A stretch of DNA of 21,555 nucleotides from JAHWKS01 sp964458385 (GTDB lineage: Bacteria; Planctomycetota; Planctomycetia; Pirellulales; Pirellulaceae): the NCBI GenBank assembly GCA_964458385.1, contig CAYWIS010000091.1, positions 1-21,555 of the forward strand. Direction: 5' to 3'. Of the stretch, positions 15,087-21,555 are shown piece by piece. Position numbers and translations under genes: made by a program. The first letter of the stretch is position 1; every line of letters starts with the position of its first letter. The notes beneath the pieces are model-generated. The model saw nothing but the letters and a program-made list of their open reading frames with translations. It searched no databases and was not told the DNA's origin.

Positions 15087-15092
15087 TACAAT
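15087..15092 (+). promoter_or_regulatory. Candidate -10 element of the response regulator gene
   Basis: TACAAT (5 of 6 to consensus) lies about 55 bases before the start codon. The best -35-like hexamer, TTGCCG (15062-15067), is 19 bases away, so only the -10 is suggested; activator dependence would fit. Confidence 0.3.
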
Positions 15093-15147
15093 GCCGATAG
15101 CGGGTCCCATCGCAGCGGTCCGGCAGTCGTTTTGAGGGAGATTCAAG

Positions 15148-15837
15148 ATGAGCAGCCGCATTCTGGTCATCGAAGACGAGCCGCGGATTGCCGATTTCTT
15201 GCTTCGTGGGCTGCGCGAAGAAGGTTATACCGTGGAGCACGCCGCCGACGGCCCCTTGGCGTCGCTTCGTTTGGCAACCGAAACCTGGGATCTTGTCCTT
15301 TTAGATTGGTGGCTTCCCGGCGAAGACGGCTTGCAGGTATTACAACGATTTCGCCAGAAGAATCGCGTTACGCCCGTGCTATTTCTCACGGCTCGCGACG
15401 CCGTTTCCGAACGGGTCGCAGGATTAGACGCCGGCGCCGACGACTATCTAACGAAACCTTTCGCTTTTGAAGAGTTGTTGGCGCGGGTGCGGGCTCTCTT
15501 ACGCCGGCCAACGCAGAGCAACGCAGTGACCCTCGCGTTTGAGGATATTCTGGTCGATCTGGAAACCCAGCGCGCCAGCCGCGGCGGCCATCCCCTGGAT
15601 CTGACCGCTAAGGAATTGTCGCTCTTGATTTTCTTTCTTCGCAATCCGGGTAAGGTGCTCTCGCGCACCAGGATCTACCAAACCGTGTGGGATGAGAACT
15701 TTGATGGTCTTTCCAACACGCTGGAGGTCCATGTCAAAGAGCTGCGCCGCAAACTTGAGGCCCATGGCCCCCGAGTAATTCATACGCGCCGCGGTCGCGG
15801 GTATGTGCTCGATTCCGCGTCGGCGGAAGGAGACTGA
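15148..15837 (+). CDS. OmpR/PhoB-family response regulator
   Basis: A 229-residue cytoplasmic transcription factor. The receiver domain (1-120) has the acidic pair Glu9/Asp10, phosphoacceptor Asp53 in LVLLDWWLPGEDG, Thr81 in LTARD and Lys103 in LTKPF. The winged-helix domain (about 130-225) has LDLTAKELSLLIFFLRNPGKVLSR, then NTLEVHVKELRRKL and the wing IHTRRGRGYVL, the pattern of the OmpR/PhoB class. GAGGGAG lies 7-13 bases before the ATG. The sensor kinase begins 3 bases after the stop, so the two form an operon. Position between a PepSY membrane gene and a PepSY exported protein suggests it controls the surrounding redox locus (inference). Confidence 0.97.
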   Translation: MSSRILVIEDEPRIADFLLRGLREEGYTVEHAADGPLASLRLATETWDLVLLDWWLPGEDGLQVLQRFRQKNRVTPVLFLTARDAVSERVAGLDAGADDYLTKPFAFEELLARVRALLRRPTQSNAVTLAFEDILVDLETQRASRGGHPLDLTAKELSLLIFFLRNPGKVLSRTRIYQTVWDENFDGLSNTLEVHVKELRRKLEAHGPRVIHTRRGRGYVLDSASAEGD

Positions 15838-15840
15838 GCC

Positions 15841-17247
15841 GTGAAGCTCGTGAACCGTGTGTCGGTGTTCTTCCTGGCGGCGTTGGCGATCATGCTGATC
15901 GTTTATTCTCTGGTTTTCTACGCGATTGTTCGTGGGCGGTTGGTGCAACAGTTCGAGCAGGAATTGCGCGGAGCGCTCGACTCGTTGGTGGCCGCGGTGG
16001 AAGTGGAGCCGGAAGAAGTCAAATGGCAGCCCCAGGAACACACCATCGCACTGGGTGCGGTTCAGAATCCCGACCAAGTGCAATGGGTTGTCATCGGCGA
16101 CGGCAATCGGGTGGTGGAGCAATCTCGCAACGCTCTGCCCGAATTGATCACCCTGGCCAAGACCTTAGCTGCCCGCAACGCCGGACGGGGAAGCCTTACC
16201 AGGAATAATGACTGGCGTTTTCTCCACCAGCGTTTGGTGGCGCCGGCGCCCGACCGAAGCCAGCGAGAGCTGGATGAATTCGACGAGATCGTGGTGGTGG
16301 TCGCTCGTTCTGTCGTTCCGCTGAACGCCAATCTGAACCGTTTGTTGCTCTTGGTCTGCACGCTTCCCTTGGGCGCCTGGCTGGCGGCGGCGGCCGGGGG
16401 GCATTGGTTTTGCCGCAGGGCTTTGCAGCCCGTCTTGGACATGGCGAAACAAGCCCGTTCGATGACCGGCGCCGATTTTGACTCGCGGTTGCCGGTCTCC
16501 AACAAGGGCGACGAATTGGCCGACCTGGCCGAGGCATTCAACACGCTGCTCGACCGCCAACACCGCGCCTTTGAGCAGCAGCGACGCTTCACCGGCGACG
16601 CCGCCCACGAGCTGCGAACGCCCTTGACCGTGCTCTTGGGCGAGATCGACGTCAGCTTGCGCCGACCACGTTCGCCGGAAGAATACGCAAGCACACTTCG
16701 CGTACTGCGCGATCAAACCGCCGAATTGCAGAAGATTGTCGAGTCTCTATTGTTCCTTGCCCGGGCCGAAGGAGACGCCGTCTTGCCCGACGCCGAGGCC
16801 ATCGACTTGCAGGCGTGGTTGCCAGGTTATCTAAAGCGGTGGAGCGAACATCCTCGCGGGCCCGACATCCACCTGCACGCCGACCCAAACGGCGATTGCC
16901 GCATTACGGCCTCAACCGCACTCTTGGCCCGGTTGTTGGATAATCTGGTGGAAAACGCCCTGAAGTACAGCACGCCCGGCACGCCCGTGGAAGTCACGTT
17001 ACTTCGGGAGAACAGCGAAGCGGTTGTGGCTGTGGAAGACCACGGCCGTGGTATTGCCGCCGAGGAGAAAGCAACGATCTTTGAGCCCTTCTTTCGCACC
17101 CGCGCGGCACGCGACGCCGGCATTGCCGGCTCAGGCCTTGGTCTGGCCATTGCGGCACGGATTGCGGGCGCATTTCGCGGACGACTAACGTGCACTAGCG
17201 AGCTGGGCCGCGGCAGCCGCTTCACGCTTCGCCTGCCGTTAGTATGA
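15841..17247 (+). CDS. Membrane sensor histidine kinase
   Basis: A 468-residue kinase partner of the upstream regulator. Transmembrane segments lie at about 7-29 and 166-186, enclosing a periplasmic sensor domain of about 135 residues of unknown fold. A HAMP domain follows (about 188-240: RRALQPVLDMAKQA, NKGDELADLAEAFNTLLD). The dimerisation helix has FTGDAAHELRTPL with phosphorylated His256. ATPase boxes are N (LLDNLVENALKYS, 365-377), G1 (VEDHGRGI), F (FEPFF) and G2 (GSGLGLAIA, 430-438). The start is GTG with GGAAGGAG about 10 bases upstream, overlapping the end of the regulator gene. The sensed signal is unknown; the adjacent PepSY genes suggest envelope redox or metal status. Confidence 0.96.
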   Translation: MKLVNRVSVFFLAALAIMLIVYSLVFYAIVRGRLVQQFEQELRGALDSLVAAVEVEPEEVKWQPQEHTIALGAVQNPDQVQWVVIGDGNRVVEQSRNALPELITLAKTLAARNAGRGSLTRNNDWRFLHQRLVAPAPDRSQRELDEFDEIVVVVARSVVPLNANLNRLLLLVCTLPLGAWLAAAAGGHWFCRRALQPVLDMAKQARSMTGADFDSRLPVSNKGDELADLAEAFNTLLDRQHRAFEQQRRFTGDAAHELRTPLTVLLGEIDVSLRRPRSPEEYASTLRVLRDQTAELQKIVESLLFLARAEGDAVLPDAEAIDLQAWLPGYLKRWSEHPRGPDIHLHADPNGDCRITASTALLARLLDNLVENALKYSTPGTPVEVTLLRENSEAVVAVEDHGRGIAAEEKATIFEPFFRTRAARDAGIAGSGLGLAIAARIAGAFRGRLTCTSELGRGSRFTLRLPLV

Positions 17248-17274
17248 CTTGCGGAAGCCTCGCCGAGGTTGAGG

Positions 17275-17296
17275 AACATAAAGCCGATTTTATGTT
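17275..17296. promoter_or_regulatory. AT-rich palindrome before the PepSY-repeat gene
   Basis: AACATAAA (17275-17282) and TTTATGTT (17289-17296) are perfect inverted copies around GCCGAT, 28 bases after the kinase stop codon. It may be an operator or a weak transcript end; a -10-like GATAAT follows at 17326-17331, which favours a regulatory site for the downstream gene. Confidence 0.4.
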
Positions 17297-17377
17297 GGCT
17301 TCACGGTCGTTTTAGGTCGCTCGACGATAATTCTTTCAGGCCTAAAACTTCTTTCTTCCAACCCTCGGAGTTTTCCC

Positions 17378-17839
17378 ATGAATATGAGCAAGTCATTTGT
17401 CGCGGCCCTCTTGGTCGCGGCCGCGCCGCTAACGATGGTCATCGCTGACCAGCCGCCCGCCGACGCCAAGCCGATCCTCAAGATCGTTGAGCAACTCGAA
17501 AATCAAGGGTATGGCCCCTTCATCGAACTCTCGTTTGACGATGGAGTTTGGGAAGTTGAGGTATACCGGCAAGACACGCCTTACGAACTGGCGGTCGATC
17601 CACGCTCGGGAGAGATCTTGTCGGAGCATCGCGACGACGCCGAGCCTCGCCCACCGCGCGACGCTCTGCCGCTCTCCAAGATTCTTCGCACACTAGAAAA
17701 GAAGGGCTACAACAGAATTAGCGAAGTATCCTTCGAACGCCGCTACTGGGAAATTGAGCTTCTCCGCGCCGACGGCAAGCACGAAATCCACGTTTCCCCC
17801 AAGACAGGCGAAGTCATCCACGACCGGCTCGATGACTGA
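17378..17839 (+). CDS. Exported protein with two PepSY-like repeats
   Basis: A 153-residue protein with a signal peptide (basic start, hydrophobic 7-22, likely cut after ADQ-region residues 23-25). The mature part is an internal duplication: LKIVEQLENQGY...ELSFDDGVWEVEVY...VDPRSGEIL (about 33-81) and SKILRTLEKKGY...EVSFERRYWEIELL...VSPKTGEVI (about 100-147). Both match the PepSY pattern, a small alpha/beta fold ending D/S-P-x-(S/T)-G-E. PepSY modules inhibit peptidases or occur with envelope redox proteins. GGAG lies 7 bases before the ATG. It may be a periplasmic ligand for the adjacent kinase or a partner of the PepSY membrane protein; both are inference. Confidence 0.9.
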   Translation: MNMSKSFVAALLVAAAPLTMVIADQPPADAKPILKIVEQLENQGYGPFIELSFDDGVWEVEVYRQDTPYELAVDPRSGEILSEHRDDAEPRPPRDALPLSKILRTLEKKGYNRISEVSFERRYWEIELLRADGKHEIHVSPKTGEVIHDRLDD

Positions 17840-18346
17840 TCCAGCCGCCTGCCAACAAACGATCCTCGCTCATGGGCCACCGTCCGCCTTGCCCCGGCCT
17901 GCGCGCATTCCGGCTTGGTGGGCGGTATTCGGAACTGCGGTAATGCTCTCGCATCTCCGCCGCGCTATCGAACGATCAACAGCGTAGCGCTCCCGTCAAC
18001 AAGCGATGGGGGAAGTCGAGTTCTGCGGATCTTATGCGTTGAAGGTGAATCGCCTTCTTGTTGGCTTCGCCCAAGGCGGCCCAAAAGGTGAGATTCTATT
18101 TCTGTGTGGTGGTTCCGTTGGCGGGCGTTGAGGGGCGGGGTTGGCAGGGACGGTTGCGGGTTATAGGGGTGACAAGTTTTAACGGCGGGGAATTTTAAGT
18201 ATCTTGGTAGGAAGTGGCGGGGAAACTCTTTGGCCCGTTAGCGCTGAAGGTGTGCTTGTGGGCCGTTCGCCTCGCACGTTCTTTCCCCCACCCAAGAAGC
18301 CTGCCTTAAGCACGCTCGTTTGTTTCCTCCTGAAGGATTCCACCCC
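17840..18346. other. Spacer between the PepSY-repeat gene and the Gfo/Idh gene
   Basis: About 500 bases in which no convincing gene, RNA or terminator was found. A short GAAGG/CCTTC inverted repeat lies near 18039-18056, and AT-richer patches near 18174-18200 may hold the promoter of the next gene. Confidence 0.5.
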
Positions 18347-19714
18347 ATGTCCCACACGCACCAACCATCGCGTCGTCAGTTTCTTCAAGGCATCGCCGCG
18401 GGAACCGCGGGTATTGTGCTCTCGTCGGCCGACCGGGCCTTGGGTTATCAGGCGCCCAATGACCGCCCGGTCTTTGCGACCATCGGCTTGCGCAACCAAG
18501 GCTGGGCGATCACCAGCAAATCGTTCCGATACGCGGATTTTGCCGCTCTGGCTGACGTCGATGCAAACGTGCTTGAGGAAAACATTGGCCGAGTCGAAAA
18601 GAGCCAGGGCAAACGGCCCGACGGCTACAAGGATTACCGCAAAATCCTGGATCGCAAAGACATCGACGCCGTGATGATCGCCACCCCCGATCACTGGCAC
18701 ACCAAGATCGCGGTCGAGGCGATGCTTGCCGGCAAAGACGTCTACTGCGAAAAGCCGCTCACGCTGACAATTGACGAAGGCAAGCTGATCGAAAAGGTCG
18801 TGAAAGAAACCGGCCGAGTTTTCCAAGTCGGGACAATGCAGCGAACCGAATCCGATCAGCGGTTCCTGTTAGCCATTGCCCTGATTCGCGCCGGCCGCAT
18901 CGGCACGGTCAAGAAAGTCACCTGCGGCATTAACGGCATGGAGGCCTCGCCGGTCATTCCGGTGGCCGAGGTTCCGCCAGGGTTGGACTGGGATTTCTGG
19001 CTCGGGCCGGCGCCCAAGGTTCCCTATCGTGCGTTGCCCGAACTGCGCACGGGTTACGGCGGCGGTGTGCCGCTTTACAGCAATTGCCATTACTCATTCC
19101 GTCACTGGCATGAGTATTCGGGCGGCAAGCTCACCGACTGGGGCGCCCACCACGTGGACATTGCCTGCTGGGCCTTGGGCGCCACCGACACGGGCCCCAG
19201 CAAAGTCTCCCCCGTCGAATACTCGCTGCCGGTCGAGTACAAGGACGGATGGCCCGTGGTTGACGACCGCTACAACGCGGCCACGCAGTTCATTATCCGC
19301 GTCGACATGCCCAACGACGTGGAGATGATTATTACCAGCCACGGCGATAATGGCATTCTCTTTGAAGGCACCGAAGGCCGGTTCTTTGTCAACCGCGGCC
19401 GAATCACCGGCAAGCCGGTTGAGGAGCTGAAAGACAATCCGTTGCCCGAAGGAGCGATCGAAGCGGTCTACGGCGGGCCGGTGAGCGAGAACCACACCGC
19501 CAACTTCACCGACGCGATGAAGTCGCGCAAGCAGCCGATCTCCGACGTCTGGTCGCATAACCGAATGCTGGAGATTTGCCACCTGGCGAACATCGCCATG
19601 CGACTGGGCCGCGAAGTCCAGTGGGATCCGGCCAAGCGCGAGATCATCGGCGATGCACAAGCCAACTCGTTCCTGTCGCGTGAATACCGCAAGGGATACG
19701 AGATCAATATGTAG
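18347..19714 (+). CDS. Tat-exported Gfo/Idh/MocA-family oxidoreductase
   Basis: A 455-residue NAD(P)-dependent sugar-type dehydrogenase. The N-terminus carries a twin-arginine signal, SRRQFLQG, followed by a hydrophobic stretch with AAGTAGIVLSSADRALG. The Rossmann part includes FATIGLRNQGWAI, the sequence DAVMIATPDHWHTKIAVEAM and the family signature CEKPLT; the C-terminal alpha/beta domain has GKLTDWGAHHVDIACWALG, with the usual catalytic-region histidines, and SENHTANFTDAMKSRK. Such exported members are very abundant in planctomycetes; their substrates are mostly unknown but are probably sugars or polyols. The ATG at 18347 is chosen because AAGGA lies 9 bases before it and the Tat signal then stands at the N-terminus; a TTG 27 bases upstream is in frame. 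A strong terminator follows, so the gene is monocistronic or ends its operon. Confidence 0.95.
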   Translation: MSHTHQPSRRQFLQGIAAGTAGIVLSSADRALGYQAPNDRPVFATIGLRNQGWAITSKSFRYADFAALADVDANVLEENIGRVEKSQGKRPDGYKDYRKILDRKDIDAVMIATPDHWHTKIAVEAMLAGKDVYCEKPLTLTIDEGKLIEKVVKETGRVFQVGTMQRTESDQRFLLAIALIRAGRIGTVKKVTCGINGMEASPVIPVAEVPPGLDWDFWLGPAPKVPYRALPELRTGYGGGVPLYSNCHYSFRHWHEYSGGKLTDWGAHHVDIACWALGATDTGPSKVSPVEYSLPVEYKDGWPVVDDRYNAATQFIIRVDMPNDVEMIITSHGDNGILFEGTEGRFFVNRGRITGKPVEELKDNPLPEGAIEAVYGGPVSENHTANFTDAMKSRKQPISDVWSHNRMLEICHLANIAMRLGREVQWDPAKREIIGDAQANSFLSREYRKGYEINM

Positions 19715-19739
19715 ACCTATCTCGCTTTCTTACCACTTC

Positions 19740-19776
19740 AAGGACGTTCCATCGGCAAGATGGAACGTCCTTTTTT
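19740..19776 (+). terminator. Strong rho-independent terminator
   Basis: AGGACGTTCCATC (19741-19753) pairs perfectly with GATGGAACGTCCT (19759-19771) around GGCAA, followed by six T (19771-19776). It starts 26 bases after the dehydrogenase stop codon. Confidence 0.92.
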
Positions 19777-19851
19777 GTCGGACAAGTTCGGCAGGTCGAG
19801 CAGCAATCGGGCGACAAGTCACCAGCTTGGCGACGCCAAAATTCCCACGCC

Positions 19852-19880
19852 TCCACAAGTGAACATTTATTCAGTATAAT
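19852..19880 (+). promoter_or_regulatory. Promoter of the small basic protein gene
   Basis: A perfect -10 TATAAT (19875-19880) stands 17 bases after TCCACA (19852-19857, 4 of 6 to the -35). It follows a strong terminator and would start a leader of about 130 bases before the start codon at 20016. Confidence 0.6.
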
Positions 19881-19924
19881 GAAGGCACTGTTTGGACCAC
19901 GCCGTGGCCCACCAGGCCGAAAAA

Positions 19925-19953
19925 CGCCAAGACGTTAACTGCTCGTCTTGGCG
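19925..19953 (+). promoter_or_regulatory. Perfect hairpin in the 5' leader of the small basic protein gene
   Basis: CGCCAAGACG (19925-19934) pairs perfectly with CGTCTTGGCG (19944-19953) around a 9-nt loop. A second stem, CCACG/CGTGG near 19896-19907, precedes it. No T-run follows, so an mRNA control or stability element is more likely than termination. No riboswitch class was recognised. Confidence 0.5.
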
Positions 19954-20015
19954 AGGCTGCTCTGCTAGAGGCTGGTCCCGACCGTTCTTCCACTCTTTTG
20001 TTTTTGGAGGTTACG

Positions 20016-20339
20016 ATGCGCGCCGATGCGGAACCGATCCCGCCGATTTACGTTGTGTGGCGCAGGGCGGCCAAAATTCGCCAAGGCTGGAGCAAGCAAA
20101 CGCGGGGCAACCGCCGTCGCAAGGCCAAGGTTCTCTTGCGCCGGATCGGTTTGGATGAATCGCTCTTGCCGCCCATCGCTCCTCACTACCGGCCTGCCGA
20201 CCGCCGCTATCGTCACGCAAGAGCGGTCCACGGGGAGCCGCGGTTCGCTTACGACGAGCTTCCGCCCGTCAGCCCTGGCCTCCTCCAAAGAATCGGCGTC
20301 AGGACTGTTCGTTCACGTGGGATCGAGCATCGCTCGTGA
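20016..20339 (+). CDS. Small basic protein of unknown function
   Basis: A 107-residue protein, strongly basic. I recognise no named family. Residues 17-50 have a pattern of Arg/Lys-rich helix, RRAAKIRQGWSKQTRGNRRR, resembling short planctomycete hypothetical proteins with an 'I-R-x-x-W-S' element; the middle is rich in Arg, Tyr and Pro (PHYRPADRRYRHAR), and the rest ends in RGIEHRS. There is no signal peptide or membrane segment. The ATG at 20016 is preceded by a near-ideal GGAGG with 5 bases spacing, a perfect -10 lies upstream, and a structured leader intervenes, so expression seems real. An in-frame ATG at 19998 would put the ribosome binding site within the gene and is rejected. Nucleic-acid binding is possible from its charge, but that is only inference. 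Confidence 0.65.
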   Translation: MRADAEPIPPIYVVWRRAAKIRQGWSKQTRGNRRRKAKVLLRRIGLDESLLPPIAPHYRPADRRYRHARAVHGEPRFAYDELPPVSPGLLQRIGVRTVRSRGIEHRS

Positions 20340-20686
20340 GCGTAGGCCAGCCCGGCGTGTTGTCGCTATATACCAGGCCGAGCGAAACCATGAGGGCAGC
20401 GCCTCCAACCTGCCGCATTGGGCCGCATCCACGGCCAAGAGCAATTTTTCGCGGCTGACTGTTCGAGCGCCGCGCGGCGTAGCCCTTCCAAGTTAACTCT
20501 TCCCGGCAACGCCTGAGTACGATTTTCGAGACAACGCCCCCCAGTCACATTTAGGACGCAAACGACAACGACCGTTGTATTCTGTCGGCGGTTTAGGTGT
20601 GTTGTCGGAAAAGGAAGGCTCGGGCAGAATTGGAGGGTTCAATCTCTCTAGAAGGGAGTTTCAGTTTAACGGAAGGGTTGGGTTCG
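20340..20686. other. Spacer before the EVE-domain gene
   Basis: About 350 bases without a convincing gene. A 14-base palindrome ACAACG-AC-CGTTGT (20565-20578) lies 109 bases before the EVE start and might be an operator. No terminator with a T-run was found after the small basic protein gene. Confidence 0.45.
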
Positions 20687-21100
20687 ATGGCGTATTGGTT
20701 GTTCAAAGAGGAGCCAGATCACTACTCGCTAGACGACTTGTTCCGTGATAAGCGGACCGTGTGGGACGGGGTGGAGAACAATCTGGCTCTCAAGCATCTG
20801 CGGTCGGTGAAAAAGGGGGACCGCGTGCTTTATTATCACACGGGCAAAGAAAAGGCGGTGGTTGGCGAGATGGAAGTGGTCAAAGGCGCCTACCCCGATC
20901 CCGCGCGCGACGACGAGCGTTTTGTCGTGGTCGATGTGAAACCGGTCCGCCGATTCGACCGACCTGTACCGCTGGCCGAGATCAAGGCCAATCCCAAGTT
21001 CGCCGATTTCGAACTGGTGCGCATCTCTCGCCTTTCGGTCATGCCTGTATCCGACGAGCACTGGGCCGAAATTCAGCGCATGGCAAGCCAACCTACGTAG
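20687..21100 (+). CDS. EVE-domain protein (PUA-like fold)
   Basis: A 137-residue single-domain protein of the EVE family, related to PUA and YTH folds and to eukaryotic THYN1. Members bind modified bases in DNA or RNA, and some occur with restriction systems. Family blocks are YWLFKEEPDHYSLDDL at the N-terminus, WDGVENNLALKHLRSVKKGDRVLYYHTG (about residues 25-52), VVGEMEVVKGAYPDP, and the C-terminal SRLSVMPVSDEHW. The start at 20687 is chosen because GGAAGGG lies about 9 bases before it and the family begins there; an upstream in-frame ATG at 20597 would add 30 residues unlike the family. No restriction or modification gene lies beside it, so a housekeeping RNA or DNA-base role is as likely as defence. 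Confidence 0.94.
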   Translation: MAYWLFKEEPDHYSLDDLFRDKRTVWDGVENNLALKHLRSVKKGDRVLYYHTGKEKAVVGEMEVVKGAYPDPARDDERFVVVDVKPVRRFDRPVPLAEIKANPKFADFELVRISRLSVMPVSDEHWAEIQRMASQPT

Positions 21101-21138
21101 CCGGGCGCCGCCGCGCAAGTGCGAAGCGGCGCCGGCTA
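21098..21138. terminator. Bidirectional terminator-type hairpin between convergent genes
   Basis: TAGCCGG-G-CGCCGC (21098-21111) pairs with GCGGCGCCGGCTA (21126-21138), 13 pairs with one bulged G. The left arm starts on the stop codon of the EVE gene and the right arm ends 11 bases from the minus-strand stop. No T-run is present. Confidence 0.55.
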
Positions 21139-21149
21139 GCCGTCGGTGG

Positions 21150-21555
21150 TTACTCGGCCGTCACCTTGCCCGCGGCGGCCCATTCGACGCCGCGCACCAG
21201 CAGTTTCTGGAAGGCCGGATTTTCACGGGCGCGGGTGTCGTGACCGAGGACGTTATGCACCACACGTCCTTTGCCGTAGGGCTTCACGAACACGATTGGC
21301 TCAACTTTATTGCTCCAGTCCGAGTAGGCCGAGGCCAGGACTTCGATCTCCGCGTCGCCGCTGAGCTTGGCGTATAGTTCGTCATCGGCTTTGAAGTCCG
21401 ACATGCCAGCGGTCACCGGGTGTTCGGAATTTTCAATCTTGACCGTGAACTCGCCACGTGGGCCGTGGCCTCCGACCCCGCGGACCCACACGCGGCCCAA
21501 TAGCTCGCGGTACTCGTCCCACATCGGCAGCTGCCAAACGCGGTCGCCACTGGCA
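21150..21555 (-). CDS. ThuA-like domain protein (5' truncated by window edge)
   Basis: This is the C-terminal part, about 134 residues, of a ThuA-like protein; the reading frame stays open to the right edge and the likely start is outside. Visible family features are WQLPMWDEYRELLGRVW near the beginning, GHGPRGEFTVKIENSEHPVTAGM, then DDELYAKL, VEVLASAYSDW-type strands, and the end VKPYGKGRVVHNVLGHD followed by GVEWAAAGKV. ThuA relatives have a glutamine-amidotransferase-like fold without the usual catalytic triad, and were named from trehalose utilisation; in planctomycetes they often occur with Gfo/Idh/MocA dehydrogenases and exported sugar-related proteins, which fits the neighbourhood. The exact substrate is unknown. 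It converges with the EVE gene. Confidence 0.9.
   Translation of the reverse strand, partial: ASGDRVWQLPMWDEYRELLGRVWVRGVGGHGPRGEFTVKIENSEHPVTAGMSDFKADDELYAKLSGDAEIEVLASAYSDWSNKVEPIVFVKPYGKGRVVHNVLGHDTRARENPAFQKLLVRGVEWAAAGKVTAE

Larger units (their letters stand above)
14579..15147. other. Spacer between the PepSY membrane protein and the two-component genes
   Basis: About 570 bases holding no secure plus-strand gene. A GC-rich inverted repeat (GCCGG/CCGGC) lies near 14970-14999, a small minus-strand frame at 14714-14941, and a -10-like TACAAT at 15087-15092 before the response regulator. Confidence 0.5.

Noticed and set aside
20597..20686. Upstream start of the EVE protein
   Set aside because: The extra 30 residues are unlike the family, and a better ribosome binding site precedes the internal ATG at 20687.

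Overview
The window reads as a moderately GC-rich bacterial chromosome from a planctomycete, most likely of the Pirellulales type. This rests on the style of the proteins: an S12/S7/EF-G cluster directly after rpoC, a very long lineage-type membrane protein of unknown function, a Tat-exported Gfo/Idh/MocA dehydrogenase, a ThuA-like protein, an ApbE-DUF2271 fusion, and several genes with weak or no Shine-Dalgarno sequence. A run of ten N inside fusA shows the sequence is a draft assembly. No insertion sequence, CRISPR array, phage gene or rRNA gene was seen.

Layout. Positions 1-5619 (+) hold the information-processing block: the C-terminal half of rpoC, rpsL, rpsG and fusA (broken by the assembly gap). 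Hairpins lie after rpoC, between rpsL and rpsG, and a good terminator lies between rpsG and fusA, so fusA probably has its own promoter. Positions 5620-6713 are mostly non-coding, with several perfect inverted repeats and one doubtful small ORF; no tuf gene follows fusA. Positions 6714-9932 (+) hold a 1072-residue multi-pass membrane protein of unknown function. On the minus strand follow a creatininase-family amidohydrolase (9990-10865) and infC (11146-11655), separated by a terminator with a UUCG loop nested in a larger palindrome. A tRNA-Leu(CAA) with a good promoter and a strong terminator lies at 12109-12193 (+).

Positions 12444-17839 (+) form what looks like one functional locus: an exported FAD:protein FMN transferase (ApbE) fused to DUF2271, a translationally overlapping PepSY-type membrane protein, an OmpR-type response regulator, its histidine kinase, and a small exported protein made of two PepSY-like repeats. 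Together they suggest a regulated cell-envelope redox system, possibly for metal reduction; this is inference. Positions 18347-19714 (+) encode the Tat-exported dehydrogenase, closed by a textbook terminator. A small basic protein with a structured leader follows (20016-20339), then an EVE-domain protein (20687-21100, +), and on the minus strand, entering from the right edge, a ThuA-like protein (21150-21555).

Most informative items for a second look: the 1072-residue membrane protein, the ApbE-DUF2271/PepSY/two-component locus, the small protein with the structured leader, the natural arginine at S12 position 88 (a streptomycin-resistance position), and the faulty join in fusA.
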